A stretch of DNA of 64,000 nucleotides from Arsenophonus endosymbiont of Aphis craccivora (GTDB lineage: Bacteria; Pseudomonadota; Gammaproteobacteria; Enterobacterales; Enterobacteriaceae): assembly GCF_013460135.1 (NCBI RefSeq), contig NZ_CP038155.1, positions 62,001 through 126,000 of the forward strand. The letters run 5' to 3'. This document shows, in pieces, positions 53,271 through 64,000 of this stretch. How positions within the stretch are numbered: the first letter of the stretch is position 1; the number at the start of each line of letters is the position of its first letter. Position numbers and translations under genes: made by a program. The notes under the pieces are model-generated. The model did no database searches. It was not told the origin of the DNA and saw only the letters and a program-made list of their open reading frames with translations.

Positions 53271-53290
53271 AAAATAGTCTAAAAAATTAA
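52337..53290 (+). CDS. IS903-type transposase, copy 5, C-terminal readthrough
   Basis: 317 residues: the normal sequence to ..SVRIG, then ten extra residues IQQSQNSLKN read through the inverted repeat and the flank to a TAA at 53288-53290, overlapping the end of convergent ypjD. Changes include R99Q, A258T (next to catalytic E259) and two arginine substitutions near the C-terminus (R to S and R to L). D121, D193 and E259 are present, but accumulated changes and the damaged IS end make transposition unlikely. Confidence 0.92.
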   Translation: MAKQKFKITNWPAYNKALRQRGSLTVWLDESAIAGWTDSSSPEGRGRPLYYSDMAVTTVLMMKRVFNLSLRALQGFVDSIFKLMSLPLCCPDYSLVSRQAKSVNISIKTPTRGEISHLVIDSTGLKVFGEGEWKVRQHGADRRRVWRKLHLAADSVTHEIICADLSLSGTTDAQALPGLINQTHRKIREVSADGAYDACYCHDALLRKKIRPLIPPRSGAKYWPDKYHERNHAVANQRLSRSNDMWKKKVGYHRRSVTETAMFRIKTLLGGHLSLRDYEAQVGEAMAMVKALNLMTLLGMPHSVRIGIQQSQNSLKN

Positions 53291-54075
53291 ATGACGATTA
53301 CATGCTGTAGTAATCGATTACCAAAAAAAGCCAATGTTAAAATAAATGCGCCAATCAGATTAAAAACAATCACCATTCTACCGCGCCATCCGTGATGAAA
53401 GTGACCCCATAACAAAATAATGTAAATAACCCAAGCACAAATAGATAAAATAGCTTTATGGATGTTTTCTTTATTAAAAACATTATCCATAAACATCATT
53501 CCTGTCCCGAGGGTGAGTGTCAGTAAAATGACCCCAACTTGTATAATGTGGAACATTTTACGTTCAATAACCATTTATGGTGGCATATCAGGTGTAAATA
53601 TTAATTTTTTATTTTTTAATTGATAGTCTAATAAAGCTAACTGTAGGGCATATAAAGCGGCAATTATCAGGGTTGCATAGCCTAATAATGCTAGCCCGAT
53701 ATGAATAAAAGTTGCCACACTTGTTTCTAAGTGGGTAATAAATTCACCGGGCATAATGGTTGCTAATAGTAAGTTGATAATAGACAAACTATAATCGATT
53801 GGTAGCAGGAACCAGGCGCGGCCGTTAAAGGCAACAATAGTCATAATGATACTGATTAACAAACTGACGATAGAGCCTAAGTTTAATAAAGTTAAATTCT
53901 GACCTCCGCTAACAAAGATCAATGTTTTTAATGCGATACCATGACTTACCAGAGCAATAACCGCTAATATGAGTGTTAGCCTGGCATACAGTTTTTGTTT
54001 ACCAGCTAAAGCTGGCATGATGAGTATCACACTCAAAAAATAGGTACTCATGGCGATAATAGCGAATACTGGCAT
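53287..54075 (-). pseudogene. ypjD: ypjD (corE): inner-membrane CcsA-like protein with one in-frame stop
   Basis: E. coli YpjD is a 263-residue multi-span protein with a cytochrome-c-assembly (CcsA-like) domain, genetically linked to cobalt/magnesium resistance with CorB. Here the frame is continuous from ATG 54075 to 53287 except for TAA at 53577-53575. The junction reads ..KKLIFTPDMPP-stop-MVIERKMFHIIQVG; E. coli has MPPLMSIERKMFH, so a leucine codon (TTA to TAA) was hit. ATG follows the stop directly, so reinitiation could yield two halves of 166 and 95 residues. Conserved parts include HIGLALLGYATLIIAALYALQLA and WVIYIILLWGHFHHGWRGR. Confidence 0.88.
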
Positions 54076-54253
54076 AATATTTTATTTGTTAGCTAATTTA
54101 TTAAATGTGAGCTAGTTAGTATAGCGTTTGCCAGCATTGCCTCCAACAGTTGTTCACTATTCTTATGAAACTAGATGCAGAGATTGAATTATCATCGTGT
54201 TATAATAAAAATTAACTGACAGCAGATCCCTTTAACAGAATTGAGTTAAGCAC

Positions 54254-55615
54254 ATGTTTGATAATTTAACTGACAGACTTTCGCGTACATTGCGCAATAT
54301 TAGTGGTCGTGGAAGATTGACTGATGACAATATTAAAGAAACATTACGTGAAGTTCGCATGGCGTTATTAGAAGCTGATGTTGCTTTGCCAGTCGTACGC
54401 GAATTTATTCAATCGGTAAAAGAAAGTGCAGTCGGTCAAGATGTCAATAAAAGCCTAACACCGGGCCAAGAATTCGTTAAAATTGTGCAAAATGAGCTCA
54501 TTAAAGCGATGGGCGAGGAGAACAGCGCTTTAAATTTAGCCGTACAACCTCCCGCTGTTATTCTTATGGCCGGCTTGCAAGGTGCGGGTAAAACCACCAC
54601 TGTGGCTAAATTAGGCAAATTATTAAAAGAAAAACAGAAGAAAAAAGTTTTAGTGGTTTCTGCTGATATTTATCGTCCTGCGGCTATTAAGCAATTAGAA
54701 ACACTCACTCAAACAGTCGGGATTGATTTTTTTCCATCAACTGCCAGCGAGAAACCCGTTGAGATTGCGACTAATGCGCTACAACATGCAAAATTAAAAT
54801 TTTATGATGTGCTAATCATCGATACTGCTGGTCGTCTGCATGTTGATGAAGCCATGATGGAAGAAATTCAGGCAATCCATCGGACTATTAATCCAATTGA
54901 AACCCTATTTATCGTTGATGCGATGACCGGGCAAGATGCCGCTAACACTGCTAAGTCTTTTAATGAAACGTTGCCATTAACCGGTATTATATTAACGAAA
55001 ATTGATGGTGATGCTCGTGGTGGTGCTGCATTATCAATCCGCCATATTACAGGTAAACCGATTAAATTTTTGGGTATAGGCGAGAAAATTGATGGCTTAG
55101 AACCTTTTTATCCTGACAGAATTGCCTCTCGTATTCTTGGTATGGGAGATGTCTTATCACTGATTGAAGAGATAGAAAGCAAAGTTGACCGTGAAAAGGC
55201 GGAGAAGCTTGCTCATAAACTTAAAAAAGGGAATAGTTTTGATTTAAATGATTTTCTTGAGCAGCTTAAACAGATGCGAAATATGGGTGGTATGGCGAGT
55301 ATGTTAAGCAAAATGCCAAGCATATCCCAAGTTCACGATGCGGTTAAGTCACAAATGGATGATAAAGTGTTGGTTAGAATGGAAGCGATTATTAGCTCGA
55401 TGACCACTAAAGAACGACAAAAACCAGAGATTATTAAGGGATCACGCAGGCGGCGTATTGCAGCTGGTTCTGGCACACAGGTACAGGATGTTAACCGATT
55501 ACTTAAACAGTTTGATGATATGCAGCGCATGATGAAGAAAATAAAAAAAGGCGGGTTAGCTAAGATGATGCGTGGGATGAAAGGTATGATGCCACCGGGT
55601 TTCCCTGGCGGTTAA
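54254..55615 (+). CDS. ffh: Signal recognition particle protein Ffh
   Basis: 453 residues, as in E. coli. With 4.5S RNA it delivers nascent inner-membrane proteins to FtsY. An N domain (MFDNLTDRLSRTLRNISGRGRL) precedes the GTPase G domain: GLQGAGKTTT near residue 107, DTAGRLHVDE, TKIDGDARGGAAL. The methionine-rich M domain (MGGMASMLSKMPS to MMRGMKGMMPPGFPGG) binds signal peptides and RNA. No lesion. Confidence 0.97.
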   Translation: MFDNLTDRLSRTLRNISGRGRLTDDNIKETLREVRMALLEADVALPVVREFIQSVKESAVGQDVNKSLTPGQEFVKIVQNELIKAMGEENSALNLAVQPPAVILMAGLQGAGKTTTVAKLGKLLKEKQKKKVLVVSADIYRPAAIKQLETLTQTVGIDFFPSTASEKPVEIATNALQHAKLKFYDVLIIDTAGRLHVDEAMMEEIQAIHRTINPIETLFIVDAMTGQDAANTAKSFNETLPLTGIILTKIDGDARGGAALSIRHITGKPIKFLGIGEKIDGLEPFYPDRIASRILGMGDVLSLIEEIESKVDREKAEKLAHKLKKGNSFDLNDFLEQLKQMRNMGGMASMLSKMPSISQVHDAVKSQMDDKVLVRMEAIISSMTTKERQKPEIIKGSRRRRIAAGSGTQVQDVNRLLKQFDDMQRMMKKIKKGGLAKMMRGMKGMMPPGFPGG

Positions 55616-55698
55616 CAACCAGGCATTAAATAAACAATTCGTGATTTTGATTGCTTTTTATCTGAAAAAAGAGTATAATCTTTAGGCTTTTTATATAC

Positions 55699-55735
55699 AA
55701 CCAGACTCTATTCCTCGATAGGGTCTGGTTGTTTT
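55699..55735 (+). terminator. Leader hairpin/attenuator before rpsP
   Basis: AACCAGAC / GTCTGGTT extended by TCTAT / ATAGG (one wobble) gives a ~13-bp stem followed by GTTTTGTT. It lies between ffh and rpsP, where the E. coli trmD operon has an attenuator-like structure. The AGTATAAT at about 55672-55679 could be the -10 of the operon promoter. Confidence 0.7.
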
Positions 55736-55754
55736 GTTAACTAATGAGGATGTT

Positions 55755-56003
55755 ATGGTAACAATTCGTTTAGCTCGTGGTGGCGCAAAGAAGCGTCCGT
55801 TTTATCAAATCGTTGTCACAGATAGCCGTAATGCACGTGATGGTCGCTTTATTGAGAGTATAGGCTTTTTTAACCCTATCGCATCAGGTAATGCAGAAGA
55901 GTTGCGTCTAGATTTAGATCGTGTTGAAAATTGGGTTGGTTTGGGTGCATCAGTTTCTGATCGTGTTTCGACACTGATCAAACAAGCAAAAAAAGCAGCT
56001 TAA
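55755..56003 (+). CDS. rpsP: 30S ribosomal protein S16
   Basis: 82 residues, as in E. coli. It opens [34 protein letters not shown], the family signature, and ends [13 protein letters not shown] chose ATG 55755, preceded by GAGGA; the frame opens 21 bases earlier within the leader. It is first in the rpsP-rimM-trmD-rplS operon. Confidence 0.97.
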   Translation: MVTIRLARGGAKKRPFYQIVVTDSRNARDGRFIESIGFFNPIASGNAEELRLDLDRVENWVGLGASVSDRVSTLIKQAKKAA

Positions 56004-56021
56004 TTTACTACGGTGGTGGTG

Positions 56022-56570
56022 GTGAGCAAAGAGGTTTGCCTTAAGATCCCTTTTAATCCTATTGTGTTAGGAAAATTAGGCTCTGCGCATGGCATTCGTG
56101 GTTGGCTCAGAGTTTTTTCATCCACCGAATATAGCGAAGATATTTTTGAGTATCAGCCTTGGTTTATTCAACGTTCAGGTCAGTGGCAACAACTGGAATT
56201 AGAAGGTTGGAAACATCATAACCAAGATATTATCATCAAAATAAAGCATATTGATGATAGAAGTGCTGCTAATTCAATGGCTAATTACGAAATTATCGTC
56301 GATTCAGCACAACTACCTATACTTGAAGGTAGTGAGTATTATTGGAAGGATCTAATTGGTTGCCAGGTCATAACTACTAAAGGTTATAGTTTGGGCTATG
56401 TTCATGATTTAATGGAAACAGGCTCAAATGATGTACTGGTAATCAAGGCAAATCTGAAAGATGTATTCGGTATTAAAGAACGGCTAATACCGTTTCTTGA
56501 TGAACAGGTGATCAAAAACGTTGATCTTACTACTAAGACAATTGAAGTAGATTGGGATCCTGGATTTTAA
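56022..56570 (+). CDS. rimM: Ribosome maturation factor RimM
   Basis: 182 residues, as in E. coli. RimM binds S19 and helps 30S head maturation. [45 protein letters not shown] and the end IEVDWDPGF are conserved. Four GTG codons stand in a row in frame (56013-56024). I chose the last (56022), which gives (M)[16 protein letters not shown] in register with E. coli MSKQL; the others would add one to three valines. Confidence 0.93.
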   Translation: MSKEVCLKIPFNPIVLGKLGSAHGIRGWLRVFSSTEYSEDIFEYQPWFIQRSGQWQQLELEGWKHHNQDIIIKIKHIDDRSAANSMANYEIIVDSAQLPILEGSEYYWKDLIGCQVITTKGYSLGYVHDLMETGSNDVLVIKANLKDVFGIKERLIPFLDEQVIKNVDLTTKTIEVDWDPGF

Positions 56571-56604
56571 ACGCCGATTGAAGGTTTTATGAGTGGAACG
56601 CAAG

Positions 56605-57360
56605 ATGTGGATTGGGATTATTAGCCTGTTTCCAGAAATGTTTCGCGCAATAACCGAGTATGGAGTGATAGGTCGTGCAGTAAAAAATGGCCTATTGAAT
56701 ATACAGTGTTGGGATCCGCGAGATTATACTCACGACAGGCACCGCACTGTAGATGATCGCCCTTATGGCGGTGGTCCAGGTATGCTGATGATGGTGCAAC
56801 CTCTTAGAGATGCCATTCATGCAGCAAAATCTGAGATCGGTGAAGATGCTAAAGTAATTTATCTTTCACCACAGGGACGCAAACTTAATCAGCAAGGTGT
56901 TTGCCAATTGACGGCAAATAAAAAGCTTATTTTGGTTTGTGGTCGATATGAAGGTATTGATGAACGGATCATTGAAACTGAAATTGATAAAGAATGGTCA
57001 ATTGGTGATTATGTTCTTAGCGGAGGAGAATTACCTGCAATGGTAATGATCGATTCAATTTCCCGGTTTATTCCTGGTGTATTAGGGCATCATGCATCAG
57101 CGGAAGAAGATTCTTTCATGACTGGGTTACTTGATTGTCCTCACTATACCCGTCCTGAGGTGTTAGAAGGTATGGAAGTTCCGAGCATCTTATTGTCGGG
57201 CAACCATGCTGAAATAGAGCGTTGGAGAAGAAAACAGTCACTAGGCCGAACTTGGCTTAGAAGACCTGAACTTCTAACAAGCCTAGCTCTGACTGACGAG
57301 CAGAGAATGTTGTTGGCAGAATTCCAACAGGAATATGAAGAACAGCAACGTATTAATTGA
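56605..57360 (+). CDS. trmD: tRNA (guanine37-N1)-methyltransferase TrmD
   Basis: 251 residues (E. coli 255). It methylates G37 next to the anticodon to prevent frameshifting. The SPOUT knot motifs are intact: [66 protein letters not shown] 56605 ([13 protein letters not shown]) matches the E. coli start; a GTG at 56593 could add four residues. Confidence 0.96.
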   Translation: MWIGIISLFPEMFRAITEYGVIGRAVKNGLLNIQCWDPRDYTHDRHRTVDDRPYGGGPGMLMMVQPLRDAIHAAKSEIGEDAKVIYLSPQGRKLNQQGVCQLTANKKLILVCGRYEGIDERIIETEIDKEWSIGDYVLSGGELPAMVMIDSISRFIPGVLGHHASAEEDSFMTGLLDCPHYTRPEVLEGMEVPSILLSGNHAEIERWRRKQSLGRTWLRRPELLTSLALTDEQRMLLAEFQQEYEEQQRIN

Positions 57361-57404
57361 GACATTGTATTATCACACTGTCTTGTATATATCAGTTTAC
57401 CTAG

Positions 57405-57773
<369 letters not shown>

Positions 57774-57806
57774 TTCGCTTTTCGCTTCATCCTAAAAATC
57801 TTAAAG

Positions 57807-57831
57807 GCTCGCGATTTTTGCGAGCTTTTTT
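57807..57831 (+). terminator. Terminator of the rpsP-rplS operon
   Basis: GCTCGC / GCGAGC stem, 7-base loop, then a run of six T. Confidence 0.85.
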
Positions 57832-58121
57832 ATTAGCTATTTTCAGCTTATTGCATTATTCGTTGTTATTTTCATTAAATCTTTTGTGTAATTTTTTATA
57901 AACGGGAAAATATTTTTCTTTATTTGAAGTGTAAATTTTTTTGTTTATTTTCATTATATTATGTGTTTTTTGTTCTGCTTTTATTTTATTAGTAAAGTAA
58001 ATGTTACTATTTTTCGTCGCCATTGGATTGTATTATTTACAGTGAGTGTTATGGTATAGCTGAATTTCAAATCGGTGTAATGCAATGTAGGAAAAAAATT
58101 AAACAGGTAAAAATAATGATC

Positions 58122-59211
<1,090 letters not shown>

Positions 59212-59225
59212 TTCAAGGTAAATTG

Positions 59226-60347
59226 ATGTCAGCAGAATTATTACAATTACGTCAACAAATTGATGAAATCGATAAATCATTACTAGCTTTATTAGCAAAA
59301 AGAATGCAATTAGTGACGGCAGTTGGTGAGGTAAAAAGCCAACAAGGGTTACCTATCTATGTGCCAGAGCGTGAGGCTTCAATGTTGGAGGCGCGTCGCA
59401 AAGAAGCGGAAAAAATAGGTATTGCTCCTGATCTGATTGAAGATATCTTACGCCGCATTATGCGAGAATCTTACCTACATGAAAATAATCAAGGATTTAA
59501 AAAATTAAATGCTGATCTAGGGCCGATTATCATTGTAGGCGGCCAAGGTCGGATGGGAAAATTATTTAGTCGCTTATTTAGACTCTCGGGCTATGAAGTT
59601 CATAGTTTGAGCGAACAAGATTGGGATAGAGCTGATAAATTATTGGCTAATGCGGCGCTAGTAATGATTAGTGTTACCATTCACTCAACGCTAGAAGTTA
59701 TCCATAAATTGCCAAAATTGTATGAAGATACATTATTGATGGATATATCTTCTATTAAGCAGCAACCGCTTGAAGCTATGTTATCAGTGCATAATGGGCC
59801 TGTTGTTGGCTTACATCCCATGTTTGGCTCAGATGTAAATAGTATTGCTAAACAGGTTATTATTTATTGTGAAGGGAGAAATCCACAAGCATACCAATGG
59901 TTATTAGAACAATTTACTGTTTGGGGAGCCAGATTACATAAAATTAATGCTGTAGAACATGATAAATGTATGGGATTTATCCAGGCACTTCGTCATTTTA
60001 CTACTTTTGCTTATGGACGATATTTATCAGAACAAAAAGTCGATCTGCAACAATTGTTAACCCTTTCATCGCCTATTTATCGATTAGAGTTAGCAATGGT
60101 TGGACGTCTGTTTGCTCAGGATCCACAGCTTTATGCAGATATTATTATGGCATCCGATCAAGACATTGATTTAATTGCTAAATATTACCAAAGTTTTGGT
60201 CATTCTGTTGGATTGCTTAAAGAGAAAGATAAGGAAGAGTTTATTTCTCAATTTGAGAGAATTAGCCAATGGTTTGGTCAAGATGCTAAACGGTTCATGC
60301 AAGAAAGTAATACATTATTACAACAAGCTAATGATATTAGCCGTTAA
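59226..60347 (+). CDS. tyrA: Bifunctional chorismate mutase / prephenate dehydrogenase TyrA
   Basis: 373 residues, as in E. coli. It converts chorismate to prephenate and then to 4-hydroxyphenylpyruvate for tyrosine. The N-terminal mutase keeps its arginine/lysine/glutamate framework ([23 protein letters not shown] and [18 protein letters not shown]). The dehydrogenase half has the nucleotide motif [11 protein letters not shown] and the catalytic histidine context [11 protein letters not shown], and ends in family-typical [22 protein letters not shown] chose ATG 59226 with AAGGTAA before it; a TTG one codon earlier is possible. It lies 14 bases after the aroF remnant and is intact. Confidence 0.95.
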   Translation: MSAELLQLRQQIDEIDKSLLALLAKRMQLVTAVGEVKSQQGLPIYVPEREASMLEARRKEAEKIGIAPDLIEDILRRIMRESYLHENNQGFKKLNADLGPIIIVGGQGRMGKLFSRLFRLSGYEVHSLSEQDWDRADKLLANAALVMISVTIHSTLEVIHKLPKLYEDTLLMDISSIKQQPLEAMLSVHNGPVVGLHPMFGSDVNSIAKQVIIYCEGRNPQAYQWLLEQFTVWGARLHKINAVEHDKCMGFIQALRHFTTFAYGRYLSEQKVDLQQLLTLSSPIYRLELAMVGRLFAQDPQLYADIIMASDQDIDLIAKYYQSFGHSVGLLKEKDKEEFISQFERISQWFGQDAKRFMQESNTLLQQANDISR

Positions 60348-60370
60348 TTTACTGTTATTAATACTTTTTA

Positions 60371-60396
60371 AAAACCGGTTATACAACCGGTTTTTT
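60371..60396. terminator. Bidirectional terminator between tyrA and pheA
   Basis: AAAACCGGTT and AACCGGTTTT flank a 4-base loop, with T on the plus strand after it and A before it, serving both convergent genes. Confidence 0.85.
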
Positions 60397-61471
60397 AGTT
60401 AGCAACATCGGTAGATACTAAATTATCAGCTGGGTAGCAGCCTAAAATTTTTATTGAGCGTGTCATTGCAGTTAACTTTTCTAAAGCATGTTGCATATCT
60501 AATGAGAGTAAGTTTGCCTGTACATCAATGTAAAACATTTCTTCCCATGGTTTGTTATCGATAGGGCGAGATTCTAATTTACTCATAACAATATTATGTT
60601 CTTTCAATACTAATAATGCATCGACTAAAGCACCGGCATGTTGGCTGGTCGCGATCAATAATGTAGTTTTAGCGGTAATTTGCTCTGATACTTGTACTGC
60701 ATCACGTGCGATAACAATAAAACGGGTCATATTATTCGATTGATTGGCTATATTATGTTCTAAAATGGTCAAGCCATATAACGCGCCGCCAATTTCACTA
60801 CCCAATACAGCCACTTTAGCTGAATTAATTTTAGCCACTTTTTGCATAGCACTGGAACTACTATCGCAATATTCAATTTTCCAATTAGTATATTGCTGTA
60901 GAAATTGATTACATTGTTGAAATGGTTGTGGATGGCTATATACCGTCTCAATATTTTATAATGGTACTTTAGTTATTGCTAGTAGGCAGTGATTAATAGG
61001 TAAACGCATTTCGCCTACGATTGAAAGTGGAGTGGTTTGCAGTAAATCATATACATCATTAATTGCACCTGAACTAGAATTTTCTATAGGTAAAATGCCG
61101 TAATCAGCTTGCTTTGTCTCGACTAAAGCAAAGATATCTTCGAATTTATCACAACTACATTCAATTGATTGGATAAAATGGTGTGCTGAATATTGACGTG
61201 CTGCAAGATGAGAATAGGATCCATTAGGGCCTAAAAAAGCAATTTGGCCAGAATTATTTGGTATCGGATTTAAGTGTTGCTGAAAAACAGCCTGCTGCGT
61301 TAACACGAAATCTTGATTGATTGTTTGAAAAAGCCGCGTGATATAAAAGCTATCTAGACCTTGTTTTTTCCCTTCAGCGATTAATCTATTTAGCAATTGC
61401 TGTTCATCGTTTGCCTCATTAATAGGCTGATTTATTTTTAATTTAGCGTCAGCGATATTAGTTGCTAAATG
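60395..61471 (-). pseudogene. pheA: Broken pheA: chorismate mutase / prephenate dehydratase
   Basis: PheA makes phenylpyruvate for phenylalanine. The gene is cut at its 5' end by IS copy 6: coding resumes at [17 protein letters not shown], equal to about residue 30 of E. coli PheA, so the mutase start is missing. The dehydratase region is recognisable ([35 protein letters not shown]). TAA at 60958-60956 interrupts it (ITKVPL[17 protein letters not shown]); the same frame then runs through the ACT regulatory domain ([18 protein letters not shown]) to 60395. At least two lesions make it non-functional. Confidence 0.94.
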
Positions 61472-62526
61472 GGCTTTGTTGAATAAATCAGAATTAGCCG
61501 CCAGGATGGCTCCCTCTGCTACAGCTGTTATCCGATCCTGACGCTGTGTGGCATACCCAACAACGTCATACGGTTCAGCGCTTTGACCATCGCCATTGCT
61601 TCACCTACCTGAGCCTCATAGTCACGCAGCCTCAGATGGCCACCCAGCAAAGTTTTTATGCGGAACATCGCTGTTTCTGCCACTGAACGCCGGTGATAAC
61701 CCACTTTCTTTTTCCACATATCATTACTCCTGCTCAGACGCTGATTCGCCACCGCATGGTTACGTTCATGGTACTTGTCCGGCCAGTATTTCGCTCCGCT
61801 TCGCGGCGGGATAAGGGGCCTGATTTTCTTTCTTAGCAACGCATCGTGGCAGTAACAGGCGTCATAAGCACCGTCTGCTGACACTTCCCTGATTTTCCGG
61901 TGGGTTTGGTTAATCAGGCCCGGCAGTGCCTGCGCATCTGTCGTTCCGCTGAGCGATAAGTCGGCACAGATAATCTCATGAGTCACACTGTCTGCTGCCA
62001 GATGAAGCTTGCGCCACACTCTTCGTCTGTCAGCCCCATGCTGCCTGACTTTCCATTCACCTTCGCCAAAGACCTTCAGACCGGTACTGTCGATGACCAG
62101 ATGCGAGATTTCACCACGCGTTGGCGTTTTTATGCTGATGTTGACGCTCTTTGCTCGTCTGCTGACCAGCGAGTAGTCCGGACAGCACAGCGGCAAAGAC
62201 ATGAGTTTAAAAATCGAATCAACGAAGCCCTGTAATGCCCGGAGCGACAGGTTAAACACACGCTTCATCATCAGGACAGTGGTAACAGCCATATCGCTGT
62301 AGTAAAGCGGCCGGCCACGACCTTCAGGCGAAGAACTGTCAGTCCATCCAGCGATGGCCGACTCATCAAGCCAGACCGTCAGGGAACCGCGTTGTCTGAG
62401 TGCCTTGTTGTACGCGGGCCAGTTGGTAATTTTAAACTTTTGCTTTGCCATGGGGACCTGATGTTGAAACGAATTTAGCGATCAGCTCCGCCAATCACCT
62501 AAAAGTTCGATTTATTCAACAAAGCC
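61472..62526 (-). mobile_element. IS903-type insertion sequence, copy 6
   Basis: 1055 bp with intact ends. The flanks tgctaaatg (left) and ctgccaatt (right) do not match, so no target duplication remains. The left flank is pheA interior; the right flank is an AT-rich region before a ybfF-like gene, and the missing pheA start is not there. This is a third rearrangement joint. Confidence 0.97.
61528..62451 (-). CDS. IS903-type DDE transposase, copy 6 (consensus sequence)
   Basis: 307 residues, D121, D193, E259 present, and none of the copy-specific substitutions seen elsewhere in the window. It is the best candidate for the active parent-type transposase here. Confidence 0.96.
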   Translation of the reverse strand: MAKQKFKITNWPAYNKALRQRGSLTVWLDESAIAGWTDSSSPEGRGRPLYYSDMAVTTVLMMKRVFNLSLRALQGFVDSIFKLMSLPLCCPDYSLVSRRAKSVNISIKTPTRGEISHLVIDSTGLKVFGEGEWKVRQHGADRRRVWRKLHLAADSVTHEIICADLSLSGTTDAQALPGLINQTHRKIREVSADGAYDACYCHDALLRKKIRPLIPPRSGAKYWPDKYHERNHAVANQRLSRSNDMWKKKVGYHRRSVAETAMFRIKTLLGGHLRLRDYEAQVGEAMAMVKALNRMTLLGMPHSVRIG

Positions 62527-62851
62527 CTGCCAATTATAAGATATAAAATTAAAAAACAAAACAATGAATATTTCAATTACTTAAGCTTAGTCTTTTAATA
62601 AAAAAGTTTTTTGTCTTGATTCTCAATGAGTATAGAAACAGCTTAATAACTTTACCTTACGATGAATAAAGAGATCTTTATTGAAATCGGAAATTAGTCA
62701 CATTATTTATATAAATAGTAAAATATTATCGTGGTACTTACCCTTTCACTCACCAACATTAACTTAAATATTGCTACCTATCGAGTTGATAATTGTTGGT
62801 TTCTCATTATATCCATGTCATTATAATAATTATTAACTAACAAAAGCTAAT
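62527..62851. other. AT-rich intergenic stretch before ybfF
   Basis: 325 bases between IS copy 6 and ybfF with no supportable gene on either strand. In E. coli seqA lies divergent to ybfF, but I see no seqA start here. It presumably holds the ybfF promoter. Confidence 0.5.
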
Positions 62852-63649
62852 ATGAATATGTTGCTAAATAACTGGCTAAATTATCGCATCCATCAACCGG
62901 AAAATCCTATCTCTTCAGCTGCGATTGTACTCATCCATGGCCTGTTTGGCGATCGACAAAATTTAGGCCTATTGGCACGCAATTTACAAGATTATTTCAC
63001 CGTTATTCAACTCGATATTCGCAATCATGGCAACTCGGCATGGGCGGAAACGATGCTGTATTCTGAAATGGCAACAGACGTTTTAAAGCTACTAACGCAT
63101 TTAAAGCAAACAAGTGTTATCGCTATCGGACACTCAATGGGTGGAAAAATAGCAATGGCGATGACCGCAATAGCGCCACAACTAATAGAAAAAATTGTGG
63201 TTATTGATATTGCGCCAGTTACTTATCAAATTAATCGCCATGAGAATATATTTTCCGCTTTAGAAGCAGTAATACAAGCAGACGTAACTTCACGGCAAGA
63301 CGCGGCTATTATTATGCGTAATATGATCAGTGAAGAAAGTGAAATTCAATTTTTATTAAAATCATTTGATAAAGGTAAATGGAAATTTAATTTGCCTGTC
63401 TTAAAAAAAGAATATCGTCAATTGATGAGTTGGAAAACGATTCCAGCCTGGCCGCATCCCGTTCTTTTTATTCGTGGTGGCCTTTCCGATTATATTAGCG
63501 AAGCTTATCGCAAAGATATTATTGCTCAATTTCCACAAGCTCACGGACAGATTATTATGGGATGTGGCCACTGGGTGCATGCTGAAAATCCAGCAGCTGT
63601 CATCCGAGCTATTCATCGTTTTCTCGCTATTCCAGCTGATAAACAATAA
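62852..63649 (+). CDS. ybfF: Alpha/beta-hydrolase esterase YbfF
   Basis: 265 residues (E. coli 254). It has VLIHGLFGDRQNLG (oxyanion region), the nucleophile elbow GHSMGGKIAM near residue 94, VIDIAPVTYQINRHENIF and the catalytic histidine context GCGHWVHAENP. E. coli YbfF is an esterase active on short acyl esters and acyl-CoA thioesters in vitro; its physiological role is unsettled. The ATG at 62852 or the next ATG at 62858 may be the start. The gene stands alone between two IS copies and looks intact. Confidence 0.92.
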   Translation: MNMLLNNWLNYRIHQPENPISSAAIVLIHGLFGDRQNLGLLARNLQDYFTVIQLDIRNHGNSAWAETMLYSEMATDVLKLLTHLKQTSVIAIGHSMGGKIAMAMTAIAPQLIEKIVVIDIAPVTYQINRHENIFSALEAVIQADVTSRQDAAIIMRNMISEESEIQFLLKSFDKGKWKFNLPVLKKEYRQLMSWKTIPAWPHPVLFIRGGLSDYISEAYRKDIIAQFPQAHGQIIMGCGHWVHAENPAAVIRAIHRFLAIPADKQ

Positions 63650-63736
63650 ATCATCTACAATATATTATTCCTTTAATTCTTTTCATATTCATAAACTAAT
63701 TTGCAACAAATAATAATTTTAATTCAGCCTAAAAAT

Positions 63737-64000
63737 GGCTTTGTTGAATAAATCAGAATTAGCCGACAGGATGGCTCCCTCTGCTACAGCTGTTATCCGA
63801 TCCTGACGCTGTGTGGCATACCCAACAACGTCATACGGTTCAGCGCTTTGACCATCGCCATTGCTTCACCTACCTGAGCCTCATAGTCACGCAGCCTCAG
63901 ATGGCCACCCAGCAAAGTTTTTATGCGGAACATCGCTGTTTCTGCCACTGAACGCCGGTGATAACCCACTTTCTTTTTCCACATATCATTACTCCTGCTC
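63737..64000 (-). mobile_element. IS903-type insertion sequence, copy 7 (runs off the window)
   Basis: It starts with the terminal repeat GGCTTTGTTGAATAAATC at 63737 and continues past base 64000, inverted like copies 4 and 6, with the CTGTCGGC interior subtype of copies 3 and 4. A duplication cannot be checked from one side. Confidence 0.96.
63793..64000 (-). CDS. IS903-type transposase, copy 7 (C-terminal part only)
   Basis: The last ~69 residues are visible, with the E259 signature [15 protein letters not shown] and the usual C-terminus MPHSVRIG. The frame is open to the window edge; the rest lies outside. Confidence 0.95.
   Translation of the reverse strand, partial: SRSNDMWKKKVGYHRRSVAETAMFRIKTLLGGHLRLRDYEAQVGEAMAMVKALNRMTLLGMPHSVRIG

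Noticed and set aside
57900-58121. Possible TyrR boxes before aroF
   Set aside because: TGTAAA-like and TTTACA-like hexamers occur, but none with the required 6-base spacing; in such AT-rich DNA chance matches are expected.
60769-60951. A separate small gene antisense to tyrA direction within pheA
   Set aside because: It is an out-of-frame reading of the pheA region; the pheA frame itself runs through this segment with recognisable homology.

Overview
The window reads as a chromosome segment of a low-GC member of the Enterobacterales. Every intact protein resembles its E. coli counterpart, and several blocks keep E. coli gene order: cra-mraZ-dcw cluster-lpxC-secM-secA-mutT-yacG-zapD-coaE, recA-alaS-csrA-tRNA-gshA-luxS, corB-ypjD-ffh-rpsP-rimM-trmD-rplS, and aroF-tyrA-pheA. 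AT-rich genes, about a dozen broken genes with still readable remnants, and a burst of near-identical insertion sequences are typical of a host-restricted insect symbiont at an early or middle stage of genome reduction. An Arsenophonus-like Morganellaceae is my best guess; this is an inference from recall, not a database result.

Layout. 1-2943: glycine betaine/proline ABC transporter proVWX (proV cut by the window edge). 3004-4058: IS903-type element, copy 1. 4059-8158: 5'-truncated, frameshifted glnE, then intact hldE and convergent ubiK. 8350-10215: an IS1595-type element beside a decayed acyl-CoA synthetase gene. 10350-29732: cra and the division/cell-wall (dcw) cluster mraZ-rsmH-ftsL-ftsI-murE-murF-mraY-murD-ftsW-murG-murC-ddlB-ftsQ-ftsA-ftsZ-lpxC, intact except for a truncated mraZ. 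29826-35913: DUF721 gene, secM, secA, mutT, truncated yacG, zapD, coaE. 36036-41687: IS copy 2, broken aas and lplT, and pncC split by IS copy 3. 41689-46673: SOS-type promoter, recA, alaS, csrA (no recX found). 46920-50894: IS copy 4, tRNA-Ser, tRNA-Arg, gshA, luxS. 50927-57773: broken corB, IS copy 5, ypjD with a stop, then ffh and rpsP-rimM-trmD-rplS. 58122-61471: broken aroF, intact tyrA, broken pheA. 61472-64000: IS copy 6, ybfF-like hydrolase, start of IS copy 7.

Function. Core information processing, secretion (SecA, Ffh), peptidoglycan synthesis and division are kept intact. Losses fall in regulation (glnE, mraZ C-terminus, yacG), lysophospholipid recycling (aas and lplT together), phenylalanine and DAHP synthesis (pheA, aroF), NMN deamidation (pncC) and the corB/ypjD pair. 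luxS has an open frame but lacks one of its metal-binding histidines.

I found no defence system, CRISPR array, prophage or secondary-metabolite cluster, and nothing I would call a new multi-gene system. The notable points are a SecM ending exactly at its arrest proline, a probably dead LuxS, IS-marked rearrangement joints, C-to-T-type nonsense and missense changes, and several unexplained hairpins between genes.
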